Part shown: piece by piece, positions 43,590-51,652 of the stretch
How positions within the stretch are numbered: the first letter of the stretch is position 1
How the letters are laid out: every line of letters begins with the position of its first letter
From: an uncultured Gammaproteobacteria bacterium
GTDB taxonomy: Bacteria > Pseudomonadota > Gammaproteobacteria > Ga0077536
Length of the DNA stretch: 64,000 nt
NCBI GenBank assembly: GCA_938082545.1
Contig: CALKCL010000021.1
Location: forward strand, 1-64,000
Reading direction: 5' to 3'
The notes under the pieces: model-generated
What the model saw: only the letters and a program-made list of their open reading frames with translations
The model's database searches: none
What the model was told of the DNA's origin: nothing
Position numbers and translations under genes: made by a program

Positions 43590-44341
43590 ATAAGCGCACT
43601 TATCGGATTGGACAGATAGTTCCTAGCTCAAATATTACCATGGAGACCGAGGTCCCCCTGATGCTATCTAGGGCTGTTGTTCCTAATGATGTTACTTTTA
43701 CTTTTCACTCATCTAGGGCTCCGATGAAAAATGTTTCAGCACCAGAGCTAGCGGCAATGAATGGGCATATGGAACGCTGCGCGCGGGAGCTAAGCGATGC
43801 ACGGATGGATATTATCGCATCGGCATGTTTGGTGGCGATTATGTCACAAGGAGCAGGATACCATAGGAAGACTCAAGCAGAGCTTGAAGCCGTTTGTCAT
43901 GTTGAGGCTCCTGATACTCAGGTGATTACAAGTGCAGGTGCATTAGTAGATTCTTTGAAAGCGATAGGTGCAAAACGTGTTTCATTTATCACTCCGTATA
44001 TGAAAGGTTTGACGGAACTAGTAGCTGGATATATAGAGAATGAGGGGATTAAGGTAAAAGATACGATCTCTTTGGAGATTCCAAACAATCTTGATGTAGG
44101 TGCTCAGGATCCCAAAAATCTGATAGAAATAGTTAAAAGATTAGATACTTCTAAAGTCGACGCAGTTGTTTTGTCCGCGTGCGTTCAAATGCCGTCTCTA
44201 TCCGCATTAGCGGAAGTACAGAAAAGTTTTGATGTCCCTGTTCTTTCAACGGCGGCGGCTACAGTCTTTCAAATACTCAAGGCATTAAACTTGCCCACTG
44301 TCGTGCCTGACGCGGGAGAACTGCTGTCTGGGAAATACTAG
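43586..44341 (+). CDS. Maleate cis-trans isomerase (NicE-like)
   Basis: The 251-residue protein belongs to the Asp/Glu racemase superfamily, in the maleate isomerase branch. It has two catalytic Cys: Cys81 in ASACLVAIMSQG and Cys199 in LSACVQMPSL, the motif pair of maleate isomerase and arylmalonate decarboxylase. It opens YRIGQIVPSSN, as maleate isomerases do. It would turn maleate into fumarate, the end of the nicotinate pathway. It overlaps the ferredoxin by four bases and is followed after 46 bases by an MFS gene. Arylmalonate decarboxylase-like chemistry is the alternative; the presence of both Cys favours isomerase. Confidence 0.87.
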   Translation: MNKRTYRIGQIVPSSNITMETEVPLMLSRAVVPNDVTFTFHSSRAPMKNVSAPELAAMNGHMERCARELSDARMDIIASACLVAIMSQGAGYHRKTQAELEAVCHVEAPDTQVITSAGALVDSLKAIGAKRVSFITPYMKGLTELVAGYIENEGIKVKDTISLEIPNNLDVGAQDPKNLIEIVKRLDTSKVDAVVLSACVQMPSLSALAEVQKSFDVPVLSTAAATVFQILKALNLPTVVPDAGELLSGKY

Positions 44342-44387
44342 TAGCCAGTATCAACACACCATTAGTTATTAAAACATAAGGTATCTC

Positions 44388-45674
44388 ATGTCTCTTTCTC
44401 CAAACGTCTACTCACGACGATCCTCGCGATATTACGCTTTAGGCTTGTTGACTTTGGTGTACACGTTTAATTTTGTGGATCGCCAACTACTGGCTATTTT
44501 GCAGGAGTCGATCAAAGCAGACCTTCTCCTTTCTGACTCTCAATTGGGTTTACTTACTGGGTTTGCCTTCGCGGTTTTCTATGTGCTCGCTGGTATTCCG
44601 ATTGCCCGTTGGGCAGATAGATCAAATAGAAAAAATATTATTGCTCTTGCTATCGGTTGTTGGAGTTTTATGACAGCAATAAGTGGGTTAGTCCAGAGCT
44701 ATACTCAGTTACTGTTGGCACGGATTGGTGTCGGCGTTGGAGAGGCCGGAGGCAGTCCGCCAGCACATTCGATTATTTCTGATATTTTTCCTCCTGAGAA
44801 TCGAGCAAGCGCGCTTGCATTCTATTGTACCGGTATAAATATAGGAGTCTTGGTGGGCTTTTTGTTTGGAGGTTGGCTAAACGAAGTTTTTAGCTGGAGA
44901 GTAGCATTTTTTGTAGTCGGAGCTCCCGGTTTAATAATAGCCTTAATCGTTGGCTTTACATTACGCGAGCCTATTAGAGGATTTTCTGAAAATAAATCTA
45001 CTCCTACCGGTCCACAAGTGTCTTATGGCGTGGTATTTAGTACGCTATGGAATCGCAGATCATTTAGGCATATAGCCGCAGGTGCGGCATTAAATGCTTT
45101 CGCTACATATTCAACGAGTAGTTGGATCGCCTCTTTTATGATTAGAAGCCACGGATTGAGCACTGGGGAGATAGGCACCTGGCTGGCCGCTATTATGGGG
45201 CTAGGAGGTGCATTTGGCGTTTTCTTTGGTGGTTATATAGCAGAGCGATTGGCATTAAAAGATGTTCGATGGTACGTTTGGCTACCTAGCCTCACCGGCG
45301 TCGTGTGTATTCCTTTCTTAGTAGCAACATATTTGGTAAGTGATCCATATCACTCATTTTACCTCCAAATTATTCCAGGTATACTTTTTAACGTTTATAT
45401 AGGAAATGCTTTAGCGATGACGCACGGCCTGGTCGGACTAAGGATGCGTGCTCTATCTTCTGCCATTTTGTTTTTTATATTAAATATTATTGGTTTAGGC
45501 TTGGGGCCTTGGCTTGTGGGAGTTTTAAGTGATGCACTTGCGCCGACTTTTGGAATCGAGTCTCTTCGTTACGCGATGGTGTTTTTGATCCCTCCAGTTA
45601 TGTGTTGGTCAGCCTTACATTTTTATTTAGGGGCAAACTCCCTCGCTTCTGACCTTAAGCAAGCTCCTGACTAG
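44388..45674 (+). CDS. MFS transporter
   Basis: The 428-residue membrane protein has about twelve hydrophobic segments. Motif-A-like GIPIARWADRSNRKNI follows the second helix and LARIGVGVGEAGGSPPAHSII follows the fourth, as in sialate/hexuronate-type (ACS and related) MFS permeases. It is the last gene of the operon after a 46-base gap with AAGGTATC before the start. It likely imports the organic-acid or pyridine substrate of the operon, though the direction of transport is inferred. Confidence 0.92.
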   Translation: MSLSPNVYSRRSSRYYALGLLTLVYTFNFVDRQLLAILQESIKADLLLSDSQLGLLTGFAFAVFYVLAGIPIARWADRSNRKNIIALAIGCWSFMTAISGLVQSYTQLLLARIGVGVGEAGGSPPAHSIISDIFPPENRASALAFYCTGINIGVLVGFLFGGWLNEVFSWRVAFFVVGAPGLIIALIVGFTLREPIRGFSENKSTPTGPQVSYGVVFSTLWNRRSFRHIAAGAALNAFATYSTSSWIASFMIRSHGLSTGEIGTWLAAIMGLGGAFGVFFGGYIAERLALKDVRWYVWLPSLTGVVCIPFLVATYLVSDPYHSFYLQIIPGILFNVYIGNALAMTHGLVGLRMRALSSAILFFILNIIGLGLGPWLVGVLSDALAPTFGIESLRYAMVFLIPPVMCWSALHFYLGANSLASDLKQAPD

Positions 45675-45729
45675 GGAATTACTTTACTTATTTTTATTAA
45701 CAAGAACCAATAACATTTTATCGTTGAAC

Positions 45730-45756
45730 CTGACTTATATTGAGGGTCAGTTTTAT
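45730..45756 (+). terminator. Weak hairpin after the catabolic operon
   Basis: A 5-base stem, CTGAC at 45730-45734 and GTCAG at 45746-45750, is followed by TTTTAT at 45751-45756. It lies in the 138-base gap between the operon and the convergent acyl-CoA dehydrogenase. The short stem makes it uncertain. Confidence 0.3.
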
Positions 45757-45812
45757 CTCTAAAATCTGATTGAAGGTGTGACTTCTAAGTTTATCCATGT
45801 CTTCTCTTCTAA

Positions 45813-46949
45813 TTAGAGAGTCCTAGAAATTATTTCTTTCATGATTTCACTTGAACCGCCGGCGATCCGTGCGATCCGTTGGCCAGCCCACATTCTAGCA
45901 ATCGGATATTCCCACATATAGCCGTAGCCTCCATACATCTGGAGGCAATCATCCAGCACTTTGCACATCGTTTCTGTAGCGAAAAGCTTTGCCATAGCCG
46001 CATCGTTAGCATCCAGTGATTGCATCATATGAAGGCTAGTACATTGATCGATGAAGCTACGGACTACTGTAGCGTTGGTTTTCGCTTCCGCAAGTTTGAA
46101 TCTTGTGTTTTGGAATGAAAATAATGGTTTTCCAAAGGCTTCTCTACCTTTGGTATATTTTATAGTTTCCTCCAGGGCTGCTTCGATGGTGGTAGCTGCT
46201 CTGATAGCAACAATGAGCCGCTCTTGGGCTAGCTCCTGCATCAAGTAGGTGAAACCCTTGTTTTCTTCTCCAATCATCCGATCGACAGTTACTTCTACGT
46301 CGCTATAGAAAAGTTCTGCAGTGTCTTGTGCATGCCAGCCGATTTTTTCTAAGTTTCGCCCTCTTGAAAAGCCTTCGTCGTCTCTGAGTACTACTAGTAA
46401 GCTGATGCCTTTAGCACCTACATCCGGAGTTGTCTTACAGGCGGTTATTACGAGATCGGAAATATGTCCATTTGATATAAACGTTTTTTGTCCATTAATG
46501 AGAAACTTGTCTTTGTTCTGTTTAGCCGAAGTTTTGATGTTTGCCAGATCACTTCCTGCACCTGGTTCGGTCATGGCAATAGCACCGATGATCGTTCCGG
46601 AGCACATTCCCGGTAACCAGGCACGTTTTTGCTTTTCGGTTCCATGATTGAGGATATATGGAGCCACAATGCCCGAGTGCAAATGAAAAGCGACGCCACT
46701 CGCATCGACCCTCGCGAGCTCTTCTGTGACGATGGCGGTGTGCAGAAAGTCTCCTCCTGGCCCACCGTATTCTTCAGGGACAAAAGAGCAAAGAAACCCA
46801 TTGTCGCCGGCGGCTTTCCAAACCGCTCTACTCACTATTCCATCACGCTCCCACTGCGCATGCTGAGGTACTATTTCTTGTTCAACGAACTTCCGAACAC
46901 TTGCCCTAAATATTTCATAGTCATCAGAGTAAAGCGTTCTACTAATCAT
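45813..46949 (-). CDS. Acyl-CoA dehydrogenase (long-chain type active site)
   Basis: The 378-residue flavoprotein has AMTEPGAGSDLA and INGQKTFISNGHISDLV motifs and the C-terminal YGYMWEYPIARMWAGQRIARIAGGSSEIMKEII. The Glu found at the end of short/medium-chain enzymes is Gly here (AGGSSEI), as in long-chain-type enzymes where the base sits elsewhere. Start at the ATG with AGGAAAC upstream. It is a single-gene unit; the next genes are in the opposite orientation. The 240-base gap after its start shows no gene. Confidence 0.93.
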   Translation of the reverse strand: MISRTLYSDDYEIFRASVRKFVEQEIVPQHAQWERDGIVSRAVWKAAGDNGFLCSFVPEEYGGPGGDFLHTAIVTEELARVDASGVAFHLHSGIVAPYILNHGTEKQKRAWLPGMCSGTIIGAIAMTEPGAGSDLANIKTSAKQNKDKFLINGQKTFISNGHISDLVITACKTTPDVGAKGISLLVVLRDDEGFSRGRNLEKIGWHAQDTAELFYSDVEVTVDRMIGEENKGFTYLMQELAQERLIVAIRAATTIEAALEETIKYTKGREAFGKPLFSFQNTRFKLAEAKTNATVVRSFIDQCTSLHMMQSLDANDAAMAKLFATETMCKVLDDCLQMYGGYGYMWEYPIARMWAGQRIARIAGGSSEIMKEIISRTL

Positions 46950-47189
46950 TTTTGTTTCCTAAGGCTTCGAGCTAAATCACGAACCAATTAAGTGTGCAGT
47001 TCAAAGGTTGAGTATATAACCCAAATTGTAAATGCTTATTAGGGTGGGGGCTAATCCATTATTAATATCTGAGCTAATCACAGGCTTGCTGAGAGATACA
47101 CATCGAGTATATGGCCACCCTATTTATAATCTACCTTTATTCCTCCGCAAGCGTTATGATTTGTTTTTAAATCTAGAGGGGACTAAGAG

Positions 47190-48059
47190 ATGGAACTTGG
47201 TAAATATGGTGTATTTACGTTCACCGACATTTTAGATGAAGAAGCGTTGAGTGAATTGGCTAGGCGTGTCGAAGGATTGGGATATTCTACGTTATGGTAC
47301 CCTGAAGCGTTTAATTATGAGACTTTTGCCTTGGGTGGGTTTCTCCTGAGTAATAGCAAGAAATTAATCGTTGCGAGTGGTATCGCAAACATGTACGCCC
47401 GAGATCCTGCAGCCTCTGTTATGGGCTGTAATAGTTTGAATGCCCTTTATGGTGGACGATTTGTTCTGGGTCTTGGCGTGTCCCACGCTCCACTAGTTTC
47501 TGATGTACGCGGACATGAATATAAGAAGCCCGTTGCGACGATGCGTAAGTACTTAGAGGATATGGACCTCGCATGGACTGCTTTGGGAGGAGCGCCGCCT
47601 GAAAAACAGACGATGCTAGCCGCACTTGGCCCGAATATGTCAGCTCTCGCAGCTGAGAAAACAATGGGAACATTCCCCTACAACATAACTCCTGCGCAGG
47701 TGGCACTGAGTCGTGCTGCAATGGGCCCAGAAGGTAAGATTGTTTGCGAGCAAAAAGTTTGTTTGACAACAGATCCCGTCATGGCGCGTGCCGCTGCCAG
47801 AGGTGCGTTAGCGCCCTACCTGCCGCTACCGAATTATTTCAAGAACTGGTTTCGATTAGGTTTTAATGAAAGCGATCTTGAAAATGGAGGTAGTGACCGG
47901 TTGATGGATGCTATGGTGGTTTGGGGATCTTCAGAACAGATAGCCGAAACATTGTCTAAGTATTTAGAAAACGGCGCAGACCAAGTGGTTATTCAACCTA
48001 TTCGTCCGGACGGGCAACCAGGCATTGATTGGGAAGCGTTAGAAGCGCTCGCTAAATAG
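47190..48059 (+). CDS. LLM-class F420-dependent oxidoreductase (TIGR03620-like)
   Basis: The 289-residue luciferase-like protein has GVFTFTDILDEEALSELA, LGYSTLWYPEAFNYETFA, and FVLGLGVSHAPLVSD with GHEYKKP, which match the TIGR03620 group of probable F420-dependent oxidoreductases. GAGGGGA upstream of the ATG gives a good site. It is followed by a GTP cyclohydrolase II gene 97 bases later on the same strand. It differs clearly from the other three LLM proteins of the window. Substrate unknown, and F420 use is inferred from family only. Confidence 0.87.
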   Translation: MELGKYGVFTFTDILDEEALSELARRVEGLGYSTLWYPEAFNYETFALGGFLLSNSKKLIVASGIANMYARDPAASVMGCNSLNALYGGRFVLGLGVSHAPLVSDVRGHEYKKPVATMRKYLEDMDLAWTALGGAPPEKQTMLAALGPNMSALAAEKTMGTFPYNITPAQVALSRAAMGPEGKIVCEQKVCLTTDPVMARAAARGALAPYLPLPNYFKNWFRLGFNESDLENGGSDRLMDAMVVWGSSEQIAETLSKYLENGADQVVIQPIRPDGQPGIDWEALEALAK

Positions 48060-48156
48060 CTAGGAAGCTTATTAGAAATGTATCTGGTCTAATTTTGGAC
48101 AAAAATGGCAGAACTAACAGTTCTGTCATTACGGTCTTACTTTAAGGAAATATAGT

Positions 48157-48942
48157 GTGTTTAGTTATGTGGATAGCTCAATAAGAGAGAGCTTAGAAAG
48201 CGAAAATTTAATTAGAACCTTAGATAGAAACGGCGCTATTGTTAACTCTAGTGGAGATCAAGCATACATCTCTATTTTAGGGCCTGTACCCATGCCTAGA
48301 GTAATTGATGGCGAAGAAGTAACTTTGCATTGGTTCCCTTTTGTCCGAAGGACTGAATTGTCAACTGTACTTGATTCAGCAGCTGGAGTGGTGCATGGCG
48401 GGGAGGAAGCTTTTCGTGATCTGGTGAACAGTTCAATGCAGGTGAACTCGGTCTTTGCCTTTCCTGGTTTTGATAAAGCTGAAGAACCATTAGTAAGAGT
48501 GCATTCATGCTGCATGACTGGAGATGTAGCTGGATCGCTTCGTTGCGACTGCGGCCCTCAGCTTGACGTCGCTTTCGAAACAATTAATTCTTCAGGTAAT
48601 GGCGCAGTAGTATATATGGCTGGTCATGAAGGCAGAGGAATAGGGTTATGGGCGAAAGCCGTCACGTACCTACTTCAAGATCGTGGACATGATACGTATG
48701 AGGCGAATACCGCATTAGGCTTACCCGAAGACTCGCGTGATTTTAGTGATGCGGCCTTTGTTTTAAAATTTCTACTACAAGGACGACCCATAAAACTACT
48801 GTCTAATAATCCTGAGAAGAAAGTCCAACTGGAGCAAAACGGTCAAAAGGTGTCCGAACAAGTATCGTTAATCGCGGGTATTTGCCAGCATAACAAACGA
48901 TATCTTGAAGCAAAAAAAGATAGAGGGCATAAAATTGATTAG
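48157..48942 (+). CDS. GTP cyclohydrolase II family protein
   Basis: The 261-residue protein carries the zinc-binding Cys of GTP cyclohydrolase II in VHSCCMTGDVAGSLRCDCG and the YMAGHEGRGIGLWAK loop. The Tyr in KAVTYLLQD and Arg in SRDF align with catalytic Tyr105 and Arg128 of E. coli RibA, so the enzyme looks active. The start is a GTG at 48157 with AAGGAAA upstream. The N-terminal ~110 residues are divergent and longer than in RibA. It stands outside a riboflavin operon, next to an F420-type oxidoreductase gene, so it may feed a flavin or deazaflavin branch. That is inference. Confidence 0.88.
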   Translation: MFSYVDSSIRESLESENLIRTLDRNGAIVNSSGDQAYISILGPVPMPRVIDGEEVTLHWFPFVRRTELSTVLDSAAGVVHGGEEAFRDLVNSSMQVNSVFAFPGFDKAEEPLVRVHSCCMTGDVAGSLRCDCGPQLDVAFETINSSGNGAVVYMAGHEGRGIGLWAKAVTYLLQDRGHDTYEANTALGLPEDSRDFSDAAFVLKFLLQGRPIKLLSNNPEKKVQLEQNGQKVSEQVSLIAGICQHNKRYLEAKKDRGHKID

Positions 48943-49099
48943 GGAACCTAGTCTCATCGCTTGTTTAGGGGACTATTGCCAGTTGGCATTAGGAGCCTTT
49001 TGAAGAGTAGAATAGCAGATAACGATAACTGGACCGGTTTGGTGTCAGATAACTTGGTACTAACGTCATGGGGCGAAGAAAATTTATAGAGGTTTGATT

Positions 49100-49969
49100 A
49101 TGAAATATCTTGGAAAACGTTGGGTACTGTCTGTCGTCTTAATTGCAGTTGCGTGCTTTATGAGTTCGGTAAATGCAGGCCATCATGAAGAGAAAACCAC
49201 CAAGCTTTATCAAGTGACGAGTGGTTATCTGCAACTTGATAAAGGTTGGCTGACCGCCATGAAAGATGTTGGTACATTAATAAACGTTCCTGTGGCGATG
49301 TACATCATTGATCACCCGCGTGGATTGGTCTTATATGATACCGGTATTAATGTCGCAACGGCTGATGGTAACTGCGAAAGCTATTGGGGAAAGTTGTGCG
49401 GCTATTTCTTACCTGATCAAAAGCGTAACCAAGTTATTGATAAATGGTTAGAGAAGTTTGGTTATACCGTTGCAGATGTTAAATATGTAGTCAGCTCTCA
49501 TATGCATTTAGATCATGCGGGTAATATCGAGATGTTTCCGGATGCTACGCATGTCGTCCAAAAAGCTGAATTGAAAACCGCATGGTGGCCTGAGAAGTGG
49601 CAACGAGCTGCTTTCGTAATGGGTGATTATGACGACACTCGTGACTTTGATTTCTTAGAACTAGATGGTGACTATGATTTATTCGGAGATGGTTCTCTCG
49701 TCATCCTTGATACTAAAGGCCACACCCAAGGTCACCAGTCCGTTATGGTACAGCTAGAAAATACTGGCACCCTCTTTTTGGCGGGTGATGCGGTCTACAC
49801 ACCAGAAAATGAGAACGGTTCCATTCCCGGTATCACCTGGAATACGCAGGAATCAATGAACTCTATAGCGAAGCTCAAAATGCTTCGTGATACGCACCAA
49901 GGACAAATTTGGTATTCTCATGGCAGAGCGCAATATAAGTCTCACAAACATGACAGCGCCTACGACTAA
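49100..49969 (+). CDS. Exported MBL-fold hydrolase, N-acyl homoserine lactonase-like
   Basis: The 289-residue protein has a Sec signal peptide (LGKRWVLSVVLIAVACFMSSVNAG). The metal motif SSHMHLDHAGN (HxHxDH) follows, with a third His in TKGHTQGHQS, the bridging Asp in LAGDAVYT and the last His in WYSHGRAQ. This is the AHL-lactonase (AttM/AiiA-like) arrangement. I place the start at the ATG at 49100 with AGAGG upstream. Likely periplasmic or secreted; lactone hydrolysis is plausible, but other ester or beta-lactam substrates cannot be excluded. The GTP cyclohydrolase II gene lies 157 bases upstream. The ABC export operon begins 20 bases downstream. Confidence 0.85.
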   Translation: MKYLGKRWVLSVVLIAVACFMSSVNAGHHEEKTTKLYQVTSGYLQLDKGWLTAMKDVGTLINVPVAMYIIDHPRGLVLYDTGINVATADGNCESYWGKLCGYFLPDQKRNQVIDKWLEKFGYTVADVKYVVSSHMHLDHAGNIEMFPDATHVVQKAELKTAWWPEKWQRAAFVMGDYDDTRDFDFLELDGDYDLFGDGSLVILDTKGHTQGHQSVMVQLENTGTLFLAGDAVYTPENENGSIPGITWNTQESMNSIAKLKMLRDTHQGQIWYSHGRAQYKSHKHDSAYD

Positions 49970-49989
49970 TTGTATTAGCCTGTAGCTGG

Positions 49990-50943
49990 GTGCAAATTGA
50001 GAAAAAATCCGAAGCGCTTTTTGAGATAAAAGGTGTCAAGAAACGGTTCGGCCGTTACTCCGTCCTAGACTCTATTAATTTGGCGATTCAGCCAGGAGAA
50101 ATTGTGGGCCTTTTAGGCCCCAACGGCTGCGGTAAAACTACTACGTTAAGAATTGCTGCAGGGTTCGCTTGGCCAGATACCGGACAAGTGATCTTGAACG
50201 GTTCCCCCATTAGTCCAGATCAACCAAAGAGCCGCAGATCTATTGGCTACCTACCTGAACGCTCGCCTGTCTATGATTCTTTTAACGTTACCCGTTATCT
50301 TTTGTTTGTGGCATCCGCTCATAATATGGATCGGGTACAGGCCTCTGACTCGATTGAATATGTCCTTAACGCATTTGATCTGGAGTTGGTTAAAGACAGA
50401 ACGATCGGGCATCTCTCTAAGGGATATAAGCAACGTATTGGATTGGCACAGGCTCTGATATCCAAACCCAAAGTGCTTTTACTGGATGAGCCAACTAATG
50501 GTTTAGATCCTAGACAGCTAATTGAAGCGAGGAAAATGATTAAATTAGCAGCCCAAGATAAAGCGGTGATTTTCTCGACTCATATTGTGCAAGAGATTGA
50601 AGCGCTATGCACTCGTGTGGTGTACTTAGATAAAGGGATCTTGCATCCAGTCCCTTTAAAAAAATCTCTGCCTCGAGATTGTGTATCAATAACAGTAGAC
50701 ATTGTTTGCGCAAAGATTGAAGTTCTTCGCAAGCTCTTACCTCCTCTCAGCCGTGAGTCCAAAGTCACTATTGTTCCCTTGGGTGACGAGAAGTTTAATG
50801 TTTCGATGACTATTAGGAAGGAAAAACAATCTGACTTGATCCATCTTTTTTCAAAGCACAGCTTATTGGAGTCACTCCAAGTTGATGGAAGCAGCTTAGA
50901 AGAGACGCTAATAGAGTTGATAGGCGAGGGCGGTAAGCTGTGA
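49990..50943 (+). CDS. ABC transporter ATP-binding protein (GldA-like)
   Basis: The 317-residue protein has Walker A GLLGPNGCGKTT, signature LSKGYKQRIGLAQA, Walker B VLLLDEPTNGLD and the H-loop FSTHIVQEIE, with a C-terminal ~90-residue extension. It is an ABC-2-type exporter ATPase of the GldA/NosF group. The start is a GTG at 49990 with no clear ribosome-binding site. It overlaps the permease start by four bases. With the next three genes it forms a Gld-like export system whose substrate is unknown. Confidence 0.93.
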   Translation: MQIEKKSEALFEIKGVKKRFGRYSVLDSINLAIQPGEIVGLLGPNGCGKTTTLRIAAGFAWPDTGQVILNGSPISPDQPKSRRSIGYLPERSPVYDSFNVTRYLLFVASAHNMDRVQASDSIEYVLNAFDLELVKDRTIGHLSKGYKQRIGLAQALISKPKVLLLDEPTNGLDPRQLIEARKMIKLAAQDKAVIFSTHIVQEIEALCTRVVYLDKGILHPVPLKKSLPRDCVSITVDIVCAKIEVLRKLLPPLSRESKVTIVPLGDEKFNVSMTIRKEKQSDLIHLFSKHSLLESLQVDGSSLEETLIELIGEGGKL

Positions 50944-51650
50944 TCGGGTTTTGGTCAGTTTTTGTACGCGAATTACAACATTATTTTGTCACGCCAATTG
51001 CGTATGTCGTGATTTCAACTTTTTGGTTACTTAGCGGGTTCTTTTTTAGTTTTAACCAGCTGTTTGTCAGCGCTATAGATATGGTAAGTGCCTTCCATAA
51101 TATGAGTTTGCTTTTAATGCTGATGATCCCTTTATTGACAATGCGATCCTTTGCCGAAGAGAAACAAGCGGGAACGTTAGAGCTCCTTATGACTCTTCCA
51201 ATTAGTGACGGGGCTATTATCTTGGCGAAGTATTTATCCTTAATGATGCTTGTTTTTTTTATGTTACTGGGTAGTTCTGTAGCAGTCATGGTCTTAATTT
51301 ATTTTGGCGAACCTGATTTAGGTCCGATCGTTGGAGGGTATACGGGAATATTTCTGCTAGCCTCGAGCTTTAGTGCTCTTGGTCTTTTGATATCAAGCCT
51401 CTCTGCCAATCAAGTCGTTGCAGCGACTGCTACATGGTCACTGCTTTTAGTATTATGGTTTATCGATTATGCCTCGGCCTTATTCCCTGCAAGCGACTTA
51501 ATTAATTTGTTTCAGCATATTTCTTTCTCTGTGCAGTACCTCGATATTATTAGAGGGGTGGTAACCGGAGGTGGATTCATTTACTTCTTTGGCTTGGTCT
51601 TATTTTGTCTTGTGAGTGCAACTCAAGTTTTGCGGATGAAACGGTTTTGA
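50940..51650 (+). CDS. ABC-2 permease (GldF-like)
   Basis: The 236-residue integral membrane protein has six hydrophobic segments and the opening FWSVFVRELQHYFVTPIAYV, then MRSFAEEKQAGTLELLMTLP, a hallmark of GldF-type ABC-2 permeases. The start is a GTG in the ATPase stop (ATGA-like overlap, GTGA). It acts with the GldA-like ATPase and the GldG-like protein encoded 2 bases downstream. The family is named from gliding motility but occurs widely outside gliding bacteria, where the role is unknown. Confidence 0.92.
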   Translation: MIGFWSVFVRELQHYFVTPIAYVVISTFWLLSGFFFSFNQLFVSAIDMVSAFHNMSLLLMLMIPLLTMRSFAEEKQAGTLELLMTLPISDGAIILAKYLSLMMLVFFMLLGSSVAVMVLIYFGEPDLGPIVGGYTGIFLLASSFSALGLLISSLSANQVVAATATWSLLLVLWFIDYASALFPASDLINLFQHISFSVQYLDIIRGVVTGGGFIYFFGLVLFCLVSATQVLRMKRF

Positions 51651-51652
51651 AG

